Made by a program: the position numbers and the translations under genes. Positions 20,173 through 28,996 of a DNA stretch of 37,029 bases are shown piece after piece. The DNA comes from Opitutaceae bacterium. GTDB lineage: Bacteria > Verrucomicrobiota > Verrucomicrobiia > Opitutales > Opitutaceae. Position 1 is the first letter of the stretch. Every line of letters starts with the position of its first letter. The notes under the pieces are model-generated. The model made no database searches. It saw only the letters and a list, made by a program, of their open reading frames with translations, and was not told where the DNA came from. The stretch covers positions 1 through 37,029 of the forward strand of contig JANYCF010000186.1 in assembly GCA_025360455.1 (NCBI GenBank), given 5' to 3'.

Positions 20173-21211
20173 CAGGCAACCGGTTTCCCGTCCAACGATG
20201 CGTGATGTCGCCCGTCTGGCCGGCGCTATCCATCCCTCCACCGTTTCTCTCGCCCTGCGGAACAGCCCGAATATTTCGCCGGCCACGCGGGCGAAAATCC
20301 AGGCGGTGGCGAAACGGATCGGCTACCGCCGCGACCCGCTGCTCGATGCCTTCAATCAGCACCGGCTCAAAAATATTCCCCAGCGCTCCTCCCGTCATAT
20401 CGTCGCCCTCTCGGATTTTTCCTCGGCGGAAGAACTCGCTCGCTCGCCCCATCACGCCGCCGCACACACCGGGGCGATGGAGACCGCCGCGCGCCTGCAT
20501 TGTCAGCTCGATTTCTTTTTTTTCGGGCCGGGCCAGCCCAGTTCCAAGCGGCTCGACGCCGTCCTCCATGCCCGCGGCATTCACGCGCTGCTCCTCTTCG
20601 GCGTTAAAGCCGATTCCAGCGCCTTGGCCTTCACCTGGTCACGCACCTGCACGGTGGCCATTGATTCGCTCCAGCTGACGACTCCGCTCTACCACCTCAC
20701 CCCCGATTACCGCGAGGCTACCCGTCTGCTTTGGCGTCACGCCTGGGCCCAGGGCAGCCGCCGCATCGCCATGATACGAACCAGCACCCAGCCGACTAAT
20801 GCCGAACAACGCGCGCTGGCCGGTTTCATGCTCGAGCAGTTTCGCCAGCCCCAAGCCACGGTCATTCCCTTTTTCCAGCACACCCAGGAACGGGGCAACC
20901 CTGCGCGTTTCAAAACCTGGCTGCACCTGCATCGCCCCGAAGTCATCATCCACCCGGCGTGCCTCGCGCCCTTCCTCACGCCATTACTCGCGAATGGGAA
21001 CCTCCGCTGTTTGGCCTATGATGCGTCACATCCCGATGAACCGGGAATAGTACCCGACTACCGCGAAGTCGGACGCCGCGCCGTCGAGCAACTCATGACG
21101 CTCATGCAAACCAACCAGCTTGGCCTGCCCCCAACCACCACCTGCACCTACGTCGCTGTGAATTTGCCGGTGGAAGAAAAGTCCCAAAAACAACTCACCG
21201 TTTCGGCGTGA
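20141..21211 (+). CDS. LacI-family transcriptional regulator (second, tandem)
   Basis: HTH TMRDVARLAGAIHPSTVSLALRNSPNISPATRAKIQAVAKRIGYRRD. Starts inside the 3' end of the preceding LacI gene, consistent with translational coupling. Confidence 0.9.
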   Translation: MTVPPSNAKNNRQPVSRPTMRDVARLAGAIHPSTVSLALRNSPNISPATRAKIQAVAKRIGYRRDPLLDAFNQHRLKNIPQRSSRHIVALSDFSSAEELARSPHHAAAHTGAMETAARLHCQLDFFFFGPGQPSSKRLDAVLHARGIHALLLFGVKADSSALAFTWSRTCTVAIDSLQLTTPLYHLTPDYREATRLLWRHAWAQGSRRIAMIRTSTQPTNAEQRALAGFMLEQFRQPQATVIPFFQHTQERGNPARFKTWLHLHRPEVIIHPACLAPFLTPLLANGNLRCLAYDASHPDEPGIVPDYREVGRRAVEQLMTLMQTNQLGLPPTTTCTYVAVNLPVEEKSQKQLTVSA

Positions 21212-23186
21212 GCCGGGCGCAGAAGCCACCTTTGGCCGCAAGGTCGATCACGGGTTTGTCGCCTGAACCTACGGTCAACCTAGTGGGTGCATCGGGGAAC
21301 TTATGCTGGCTCGGGCCGTCGGTGATAAATTCGGCATCGTAGCTGCCGGTGCCGAGGAAGCCGAGCGGCACCGTGATTTTTTTCGCCGTAGCTTCGCCGT
21401 TAAGACAGGCGAGGTACCAATTGTCGCCTTTGCGGCGGGCGAGGAGCACGAGTTCGCCGGGAGCGCCATCGAGGTAGCGGGTATCATCCCAGGTGACCGG
21501 CACGTGTTTCAGAAAATTCTGCACGTAGTCGGGCTGGCTGCGGTAGGCCGAGACGCTGTCCACGAAGTGCTGCACGCCGCTCTCGAAGGCGACAGAGAGG
21601 GCGAGTTCATGACCGTTGGTGGTCTGATGACGTTCGAGTTCGGGAGCATCGCCAAAAATCACGGGCGTGTAATCCATCGAGCCAACAACATTGCGGGTGT
21701 AGGCGTAGATGGTGTGGTAGGTGTGAGCGTTCGCGGCGAAGACGGGATCCCAATATTGCTCGGCGCCGCGAATGCCTTCCTGCGAGAGCAGATTGGGATA
21801 GGTGCGGGCCCAGCCGCGCGGAGTAGTGGCACCGTGGAAATCCACGAAAAGATGTTCGGCGGCGGCATCACGCAGGATGTCCACATAGAGCTGCATCACG
21901 TACTGTTGGTCGCTCTGCATGAAGTCGACCTTGACGCCCTTGATACCCCATTGGGCGAGCTTGGCGAATTCCTTGCAACGCACGTCGGGTTTATCCATCA
22001 GGTCTCGCAGGCCGAACATGATTTTATTATGCGGACCGCCGGAGTTGTACCAAAGAATCAGGCCAACTTTCTTCTTGGCGGCGTAGGCGAAGAGTTCGGT
22101 GCGGTCGGTTTCGGGGATGTTTTCCCAACCGCCGTCCACGAGCGAGTATTCCCAGCCGTAGTCTGCGGAGAGATCGATAAAGGGAATGATGCGGTTGCGA
22201 TCCGACGGGCTGCCCTTGTCGCTCCACCAGCTCCACGAGACGCGGCCGGCTTTGAGCCAGGAAGTGTCGCCGATGGCGTTCGGGGCGCTGAGGTGAGTGA
22301 CGACGTTGGTCTCAATGATGGTGGCGAGAGTGGGGCCGATCACGATGATGCGCCAAGGCGATTGCCAGGGCGTGGTGATCTTGGCCGCGCGGCCCGCGAC
22401 TCCGTTGGTTTCCCATTCCTCGGGCAGGCGGATGCGATAGAGACCGTCCGTGGCCTGCCCTTCCAGGTGAGCTCCGTAGCAGGTGCCGTCGAGACCGGCT
22501 TCGGTGAGCAAAACCCAGCGGCGCGCGGCGTGAAAAAGCGCCGGAAAGGCCCAGCCGGATTTGCTGTCGGACGTGGTGCCGAGAGCGATTTTATTTTGCC
22601 AAATCGCTTCGTAGGCCGGAGCCCAGATGGCCTGTTCGTCGTAATGCATCATCCAGGCGTCGCCTTTGGCGGGCAGTTTGAAACCCGTCGATTCACCCGA
22701 GACGAGGACCTGACCGGTGGCACCGGAGGGAAATCCGTAGCGAAATGCGACGCTGTCCGGCATGACCTGCACCGTCAGCGTGAACGGCTGACCGGCGGCA
22801 TTTTGAAAAGTGAAGGCTTGCTCGACCGCTTGGTGACGAAGCGCCAGACGTTTGCCGGCGACAAGGGTGTAGCTCTCGTCGATTGAGTGCGGGGCGGCAG
22901 CCGAGATGAATTTCAAGCCGGTGGTGAAATCGCCATCCGAACGGGTGAGACCGAGCGGTGAAGGCCCGATCAGTTCGAAGGCGGGTTGGCCGGGCGCAGC
23001 ATCAATAACCGCATAACTGAGCTGGCCCTCGTCGAGGGTCCAAGTGTAGCGCAGCGGACTAAGGTCGCCAGAGACGGATTGGGTGAGCGGAGCGGCACCT
23101 AAGCCGGCAGTGAACAGCAGAGAAATGATGAGACCAATCAGGTGACGAAGAATTGAACGCGAGTCGTGGGCGAACGGAGTAATCAT
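21195..23186 (-). CDS. GH97 family glycoside hydrolase (alpha-galactosidase/alpha-glucosidase type)
   Basis: WSWWSDKGSPSD, YSLVDGGW, LILWYNSGG, WGIKGVKVDFMQSDQQYVMQLYVDILRDAAAEHLFVDFHGATTPRGWARTYPNLLSQEGIRGAEQYWD. Likely start ATG 23186, giving a signal peptide; 23210 and 23237 are alternatives. Confidence 0.92.
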   Translation of the reverse strand: MITPFAHDSRSILRHLIGLIISLLFTAGLGAAPLTQSVSGDLSPLRYTWTLDEGQLSYAVIDAAPGQPAFELIGPSPLGLTRSDGDFTTGLKFISAAAPHSIDESYTLVAGKRLALRHQAVEQAFTFQNAAGQPFTLTVQVMPDSVAFRYGFPSGATGQVLVSGESTGFKLPAKGDAWMMHYDEQAIWAPAYEAIWQNKIALGTTSDSKSGWAFPALFHAARRWVLLTEAGLDGTCYGAHLEGQATDGLYRIRLPEEWETNGVAGRAAKITTPWQSPWRIIVIGPTLATIIETNVVTHLSAPNAIGDTSWLKAGRVSWSWWSDKGSPSDRNRIIPFIDLSADYGWEYSLVDGGWENIPETDRTELFAYAAKKKVGLILWYNSGGPHNKIMFGLRDLMDKPDVRCKEFAKLAQWGIKGVKVDFMQSDQQYVMQLYVDILRDAAAEHLFVDFHGATTPRGWARTYPNLLSQEGIRGAEQYWDPVFAANAHTYHTIYAYTRNVVGSMDYTPVIFGDAPELERHQTTNGHELALSVAFESGVQHFVDSVSAYRSQPDYVQNFLKHVPVTWDDTRYLDGAPGELVLLARRKGDNWYLACLNGEATAKKITVPLGFLGTGSYDAEFITDGPSQHKFPDAPTRLTVGSGDKPVIDLAAKGGFCARLTPKR

Positions 23187-23248
23187 GGGAATAGCGAGTG
23201 GGTCGCTCATCGATATAAAGGCGTTGTGGGCGTGCAATCGCGGCCTGA

Positions 23249-23262
23249 TTCACTCGTTTGGG
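23249..23262. promoter_or_regulatory. Putative operator TTCACTCGTTTGGG upstream of GH97
   Basis: Shares TTCACTCGTT exactly with the site at 18961; 62 bp upstream of ATG 23186. Confidence 0.45.
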
Positions 23263-23832
23263 ATTAGGCCACTTGCGCGGTGACTCCGACGAAGGCGCGA
23301 CCACCAAGGACAATACGTCCTCCACGTCGCCACACTTAGACTACGGCCCGGCAAGCGCCTGCCGCTACTCCGAACTGGTCCCACAGAGGTGCAACAAGAG
23401 AGGGGAAGGAATCTTCTTTATCCACTGGAAACAGGGATGCGGTCAATCAAGTGCTAAGCTCCGCGCCACTGAGGGCGGCGGCGGCGAACACGTCCGGATG
23501 CATAGCCAAGCCGATGATTCTTTGGTTCGGTTTTGGTTTCATAGCCTTTTCGGTTTCGAGTTAAGCAAGCGGCGCAGACAGCAGACGGCTACAGGACAAT
23601 CAGGTATGCGGTTTTGCACCATGTGGGTCTGTTCCGTCGGCGCCCAATCAGCGATACGGAGAGTAACTCCAGTGTCGATGCGTGAAAAAGATTCTCGCCG
23701 AAATGCATCGGCTCTCCCGCCAGATCATGCGTCAAAGCTTCCCCGGTACCGAATGCCGCAGGCTCCTTGACAGGAAAATTTTGAGCCATTCAAGCCTGAC
23801 GCCTTTTCATGCATGGAGGAAGACTTGTTTCG

Positions 23833-25752
23833 TTACTGCGCCGTGATCGGAAGGTAATCGAAGACGGCAATGGTGCGCACGGAATTATTGTGCGAAGTCA
23901 CGGCAAAACCCACATAGAGGTTCGTGCTCATGGGCACCGTTTTAGTGCCGGCCAACGTCCAGGTGGAGCCGTTGGACGAAGCATAACTCGTGAACGTATT
24001 GCCTACGCGAACGAGTTTGAGCCAATACGGTGCCATTGATCCGGGGCCGCGAGCCAGATCCGTCATGCCGCCGAGGGTCGTCCGGCATTGCAAATTCACC
24101 CCTTGGCCCGGAGTCACGCACACGAAGGCGTTGCGTGCATTGGCGGCCAGACTTTCCCGAAACATGACGCCGGCCTTGGCCCACGGGTCGGTGTTGTCCA
24201 AGCTCGCCACCCGGGTGATCATCACTCCGTCACCGCTCCATGACTGATAAACAAACCGGAAGGCGTCGCTCCCACCCCAGATATCCGCGCCTGATGCGCT
24301 GAGGGTGGCTGTCGTGGCCCCCACGCTGCCGGAACCGGCCAGACCCACACTGCCCACATCGGCCTGTGTCCAGTTGACCGTCGCCGCCGGTGTGGTCGCG
24401 CTCACGGAATTCGAAAAGCCCGAGACCGTGGTGCCGAGGAAGGCTCGCACCCGGTAAGTGTAGGTCCTCCCATCTGGCAGTCCGGGATCCGTGTAACCCA
24501 GTATATTGGCCCCCACCGTTCCGGCCGTAAGGAAGGTCGTTCCGTCCACCGAATACTGCACTTCGAATCCGGCTTCATTTGTGGAATTATCACTCCACGC
24601 CAGTGTGATTGTTCCGCTGCCGGCTAACGCAGTCAGATTCCCCGGCGCCGCTACGGTTACCGGAGTGTTGACCGTGAGCACGGCCCCACTGCTCGTCGCC
24701 GAGCCCGCCGAATTAGTCACGACCGCGCTATAGGTGCCGGCGCTGGCGCTCGTAACACCCGTAATAGAATATGAGGCGTTCGTTGCTCCACTGATATTCA
24801 CGCCATTCATGCGCCATTGAATGATCGGTACGGGCGTACCGCTCACGACCACTGTAAATGTGACAGTGCTACCCGCCATTACCGTCTGGCTCAACGGCTG
24901 TATCGTGAATGCGGGCGGGCTATTCACCGTGAGTACGGCGCCATTGCTCGTCGCGGCACCTACCGAGTTCGTGGCCACGACGCTGTAGGTGCCGGCGTTG
25001 CCGGTGGCGACACTGGCAACCGTATAGGTCGCGTTGGTCGCGCCGCTCAGATTCACTCCGTCTTTCCGCCACTGATAGGTAGGTGCGGGGATTCCGCTGG
25101 CGGCGACCGTAAAGGACACGCTGCTGCCGGAGTTCACGTTTTGGCTCAGTGGTTGAGTCGTGATGACAGGAGCGATTACCACAGCGTTGACGGTTAAAGT
25201 GGCGGTATTGCTGGTGACAGAGCCAGAGGTGTTCGTGACCACCAAATTATAATTACCGGCATTGGCCACTTGCGCGTTGGCCATGGACAACGCGGACGTG
25301 GTCGCCCCGGCGATACTGATTCCATTGAACTTCCACTGGAAAGTGAGTGCAGGTGAACCACTGGCCGCGCCCGTGAAAGTGACAGCAGCGCCCGCCGTCA
25401 CCGTCTGGCTGATCGGTTGCGTCGTGATCACAGGCGAGGAAGACAGACTGATCGTGGCGTTATCCGAAGTTGTGGAACCAGCCACATTAGAAATCACAGC
25501 AGAGTAAGAGCCCACGTTGCTCGTCTGCATCGCGCTGATCTGATAGGTCGCGCCGGTGGCGCCAGCCATCGTGGCTCCGTCCTTATACCATTGGTAGGAG
25601 AAGGGGGCCGTGCCGGAAACATTCGCGGAAAAGGTAACGGCCTGACCGGGCGCGACGATGGCACTGGCGGCGTGGGCCGTGATTCCTGCGACGCACATTA
25701 GGCCAAAAAGAGAGCGCGCTGCCGCAGAAAAGGAGAATTTTTTAGTGAACAT
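23833..25752 (-). CDS. Secreted multi-domain surface protein: Ig-like repeats, fibronectin type III, C-terminal DUF1349-like beta-sandwich
   Basis: Start MFTKKFSFSAAARSLFGLMCVAG (ATG 25752). Four Ig-like units with xITTQPxSQxVxAGxxVTF...YQWxxxGxxxxGAT...NxGxYxxVxxNxxGxxTS pattern; FN3 TLAWSDNSTNEAGFEVQYSVDG; C-terminal KAGVMFRESLAANARNAFV. Confidence 0.88.
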   Translation of the reverse strand: MFTKKFSFSAAARSLFGLMCVAGITAHAASAIVAPGQAVTFSANVSGTAPFSYQWYKDGATMAGATGATYQISAMQTSNVGSYSAVISNVAGSTTSDNATISLSSSPVITTQPISQTVTAGAAVTFTGAASGSPALTFQWKFNGISIAGATTSALSMANAQVANAGNYNLVVTNTSGSVTSNTATLTVNAVVIAPVITTQPLSQNVNSGSSVSFTVAASGIPAPTYQWRKDGVNLSGATNATYTVASVATGNAGTYSVVATNSVGAATSNGAVLTVNSPPAFTIQPLSQTVMAGSTVTFTVVVSGTPVPIIQWRMNGVNISGATNASYSITGVTSASAGTYSAVVTNSAGSATSSGAVLTVNTPVTVAAPGNLTALAGSGTITLAWSDNSTNEAGFEVQYSVDGTTFLTAGTVGANILGYTDPGLPDGRTYTYRVRAFLGTTVSGFSNSVSATTPAATVNWTQADVGSVGLAGSGSVGATTATLSASGADIWGGSDAFRFVYQSWSGDGVMITRVASLDNTDPWAKAGVMFRESLAANARNAFVCVTPGQGVNLQCRTTLGGMTDLARGPGSMAPYWLKLVRVGNTFTSYASSNGSTWTLAGTKTVPMSTNLYVGFAVTSHNNSVRTIAVFDYLPITAQ

Positions 25753-26060
25753 AGCGAAGAACGATTTGTTCGACTCGTTGACCTGAACTTTAAAACAATA
25801 GCGCGTCCTTGCCCCTAAACTTACACACGCTTTACCAAAAGCGTGGACGGACCAGAAAATCACTTTTCGGAAAATAATTTTCAACTTAACCGGAACAAAG
25901 TTGCGGAAAGAAAACCGGCGCCGATGTGGCGCGGCTCGGTCGAACCCGGTATGCCGGTGTCACTTGACGCGACCTTGACGCATGACCTACCTTGATTTTT
26001 CTCGTGCCCATAATTGCTTAATAACAGAAATCGCGCCCAGACCAAAACGATGGCTAGGAC

Positions 26061-27281
26061 ATGAAACGACCCTCTTCCCAATGCGTCACCCTGATGGGGC
26101 TCGCGCTCGTCTGCTTCGTTGGCGGTTGCACCTCGACGCCGACGGAGTATCGAGAGCCGCCGCCACTCGCCGCCACCGCGCGCTCGTCCTACAACTTGCG
26201 GGTGTTCGAGCGTACCTGGCAGTTGGTGAATAAAAAATACTTCGACGCCCATTTTCGCGGCGTCGACTGGCCGGCCATGCGCATCAAATATCGGCCGGAA
26301 GCTATCGCCGCACCGAATGAGGAAGCCCTCTACCAGGTGTTGAAGCGTCTGTGCGCGGAATTAAAAGAGTCGCACCTTGCGGCCATCCCGCCCCGCCGGG
26401 CGCACGAATTCAGCACGGAACATCGCGCCAGCGTTGGTTTGCGCTGGCAATTGCTCGAAGGCCAGCGGGTTGTCATCGACGTCCTGCCCGCCAGCCCGGC
26501 GGCGTCCGCGGGCGTTCGCCCGGGTTGGCTCGTGCTCTCACGCAATGACACTCCCCTCCAGGAGAAAGACACCTACATCACCAAGCTCCATCAACCCGTC
26601 ACCTATGGCTTTCTCGATGAGCATGACCAACCTCGATCTCTCACGCTGGAGCCGCAGCTGCTGAATTTTGATCGGCTGGAAGTGCGCGAACTCTCTGACG
26701 GCTATCTCTCCCTTCGCTTTGACGTCTTCAGTCACACCTCGCTCCATTGGCTGAGCGAGCAGCTCAAAGCTCATGCGACCGCTCGCGGAGTGGTGATCGA
26801 TCTGCGCAGCAATCCGGGGGGGAATATTTTGGCGCTGAACGTGGCGTTGGCAGAATTTTTTCCCAAATCGGTTGCCGCGGGACGCATGATTAAACGCAAC
26901 GGCCATGAGAGCGAAAACCATAGTCTGGCTTGGTTGTCGGCCCGCTATGCCGGCCGGGTCGTGATCCTGACCGACCACCCCACCGGCAGTGCAGCGGAAA
27001 TTTTCAGCCATGTACTGCACTATCATCACCGCGCTACAGTGATTGGCCAACCAACCGCAGGCGCGGTGATCGCGTCACGGCTTTACTCGTTGCCCGGTGG
27101 TGGGCGTTTGCAGGTGCCGGTGACAGATTACATCGGACTTGATGGTCATCGTCTCGAAGGTCGCGGCGTCACGCCTGACGTGGTGCGCCCGGCTCGCACG
27201 CTCGCCGAGTTGCGCGCGCAACAGGATCCCGATCTGGTGGCAGCGCTGGAAATATTGCAGCAAGCGCAGCCGGAGAAATGA
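26061..27281 (+). CDS. S41-family (C-terminal processing protease-like) peptidase, lipoprotein
   Basis: Lipobox-like LVCFVGGC; PDZ-like VDVLPASPAASAGVRPGWLV; S41 core GVVIDLRSNPGGNILA and PTGSAAEIFSHVLHYHHRATVIGQPTAG. Confidence 0.88.
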   Translation: MKRPSSQCVTLMGLALVCFVGGCTSTPTEYREPPPLAATARSSYNLRVFERTWQLVNKKYFDAHFRGVDWPAMRIKYRPEAIAAPNEEALYQVLKRLCAELKESHLAAIPPRRAHEFSTEHRASVGLRWQLLEGQRVVIDVLPASPAASAGVRPGWLVLSRNDTPLQEKDTYITKLHQPVTYGFLDEHDQPRSLTLEPQLLNFDRLEVRELSDGYLSLRFDVFSHTSLHWLSEQLKAHATARGVVIDLRSNPGGNILALNVALAEFFPKSVAAGRMIKRNGHESENHSLAWLSARYAGRVVILTDHPTGSAAEIFSHVLHYHHRATVIGQPTAGAVIASRLYSLPGGGRLQVPVTDYIGLDGHRLEGRGVTPDVVRPARTLAELRAQQDPDLVAALEILQQAQPEK

Positions 27282-27365
27282 AAATCAATTCGGCAATTCA
27301 TTTGGCCACAAAAAGTGCAAGGATCACAAAAACAAGCAGTGGGAGATTAAATTTCGCCCATGTAA

Positions 27366-27396
27366 GGTGGAACCCGGCCTCCGGACGGGTTCCACC
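27366..27396. repeat. Hairpin GGTGGAACCCG-GCCTCCGGA-CGGGTTCCACC
   Basis: 11-bp perfect stem around the conserved GCCTCCGGA loop, between convergent CDSs. Confidence 0.9.
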
Positions 27397-27422
27397 TCAA
27401 GCAAACGGAAACCGCTTTGAAC

Positions 27423-28634
27423 TTAGCGGGTTTTCTGACCGGTGCGGACGAGAATATCCTGGAACCAGCTGACGCCCGGATCGAAGTGTTTGCCGCCTTT
27501 GATGCGGGGATATTCGATAGCGCGGAGCTTATTACCCTGCTCTTCATCTTCGCCAATCAGGCCGGACTCGCCGCGCAAGGCGCAAGCGACGGCTTCATCG
27601 ACGCAGCGTTGGATGAGCGCGAGATCAGTGGTATTGGCCGGAGCGGAGCGGGCAAAATAGCCGCTCTTCTGCACGAGGACTTTCTCCGCCTTCACGAGCT
27701 TGGCGAACTGCTTGCCGAACCACGCACCGACGTTTACCTTGTCGAGCGCGACGTGGCCGAACGCATCGCGTTCCACTTTCTCGCCGCGGGATTCGATCTC
27801 GGCAATGATGGCGTCCATGCAGGCGCCTTCACTGACGAAGAGATTGAGATTACCCTGCTGATCCATGACTTTGACCAAACGGTCGGCCTCGGCCTGAAGA
27901 TTGAATTCCACTTCGGGCACATAGACGCCGTGGACGGCCCACTTCTTCGCATCCAAACCTAGTCCGGGGACAAAGGGGCTGCGATCGATCCAGGAAAAAT
28001 AATCCTTCGTGGTGGCGGCGGTGAGCCAACCGGAATGGCGACCCATGATTTCGTGGACGATCAGCATGCGGCCGCTTGCGCCCTGCTCGCTGGCGACATT
28101 CTGGAAGAAGCGCGCGCCTTGCTCGGCAGCGGTCATGGCGCCGAGACTCTGGCGGATCGGCACGATGTCGTTGTCGACCGTCTTGGGGAGACCGATGACG
28201 GAAAGATTATAGCCGTTCCGACCGAGATAAGCGGCGAGGTCGGCGGCAGCAGTGTTGGTGTCGTCACCTCCGATGGTGTGGAGCACGTTGACCTGATCCT
28301 TGACGAGTTGGTCGGCGGCGACTTTTTGCGGTTCCTGACCTTCCTTAACCAAACCGCGCTTCACGCAGTCCTTGATGTTGGTCAGTTTCACGCGGCTGTT
28401 GCCGATGGGGCTGCCACCGTAGCCGAGCAAAATATGAGCCTGTTGGCGCAACTCCGGAGTGACCTTGATCGAATCACCGAGCAAGAGACCCTTGTAACCG
28501 GAACGGTAGCAAATGATCTCGGTCTCGGGGGAGACTTCGGAATATTTTTTGATAAGACCGCCAACAGCCGCGCTCAAGCAAGGAGCGAGACCACCGGCGG
28601 TGAGGAGGGCGACTTTACGAGGATGTGTGCTCAC
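27423..28634 (-). CDS. 6-phosphofructokinase, probably pyrophosphate-dependent
   Basis: LLTAGGLAPCLSAAVGG, TIGGDDTNTAA, GLPKTVDNDI, EIMGRHSGWL; GGDD and PKTxDND are the PPi-type signatures. GTG start. Confidence 0.9.
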   Translation of the reverse strand: MSTHPRKVALLTAGGLAPCLSAAVGGLIKKYSEVSPETEIICYRSGYKGLLLGDSIKVTPELRQQAHILLGYGGSPIGNSRVKLTNIKDCVKRGLVKEGQEPQKVAADQLVKDQVNVLHTIGGDDTNTAAADLAAYLGRNGYNLSVIGLPKTVDNDIVPIRQSLGAMTAAEQGARFFQNVASEQGASGRMLIVHEIMGRHSGWLTAATTKDYFSWIDRSPFVPGLGLDAKKWAVHGVYVPEVEFNLQAEADRLVKVMDQQGNLNLFVSEGACMDAIIAEIESRGEKVERDAFGHVALDKVNVGAWFGKQFAKLVKAEKVLVQKSGYFARSAPANTTDLALIQRCVDEAVACALRGESGLIGEDEEQGNKLRAIEYPRIKGGKHFDPGVSWFQDILVRTGQKTR

Positions 28635-28867
28635 GGTAATAGAGGGAAATGAAACCGGACTTTCCCGTTCCCCGCGTCTGAGGTCAAGAACGGGCTTGGG
28701 GGCAACGCCGGGGAGTAGCGCCTATTCTCAACCTCATAACCCCACCGATAAACCTCGATCGACACCGCCCAGGGACAACCGGAGAAGCACGAAAGGTTAT
28801 TCTGGTTGGTTCGAAGCAGCGGCTGGCGTCCCTGCCTGCCGGGTTAGGACGCACCTCCTCCGAACCA

Positions 28868-28895
28868 CAGGCCTCCGGGCCTTTGGCTACGTCAA
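28868..28895. repeat. Hairpin CCACAGGCC-TCCG-GGCCTTTGG
   Basis: 9-bp arms with one mismatch; carries a GCCTCCGG core similar to the loop of the other hairpins. Approximate coordinates. Confidence 0.5.
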
Positions 28896-28996
28896 AACAT
28901 TCTCCATGATCCATCGGAAATAGCGAAGAGCCGTTATTCTTTAGTAATGATCGCGATGCTCTTGCGACGGGCTTTCCGCAGCTTACCAGTAAGAAT

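Noticed and set aside
21303-22886. 527-aa plus-strand ORF antisense to GH97
   Set aside because: GH97 motifs are unambiguous on the minus strand; the opposite frame has no domain.
23258-23832. Possible gene or ncRNA in the ~600-bp gap (170-aa plus and 66-aa minus ORFs)
   Set aside because: No recognisable domain and no strong structured-RNA signature by eye; could be degraded sequence. RNA-seq would decide.
24660-25700. DNA repeats within the Ig-like gene as a possible mobile or CRISPR-like array
   Set aside because: Periodicity (~250-270 bp) follows encoded Ig domains and is divergent at DNA level; ordinary domain duplication.
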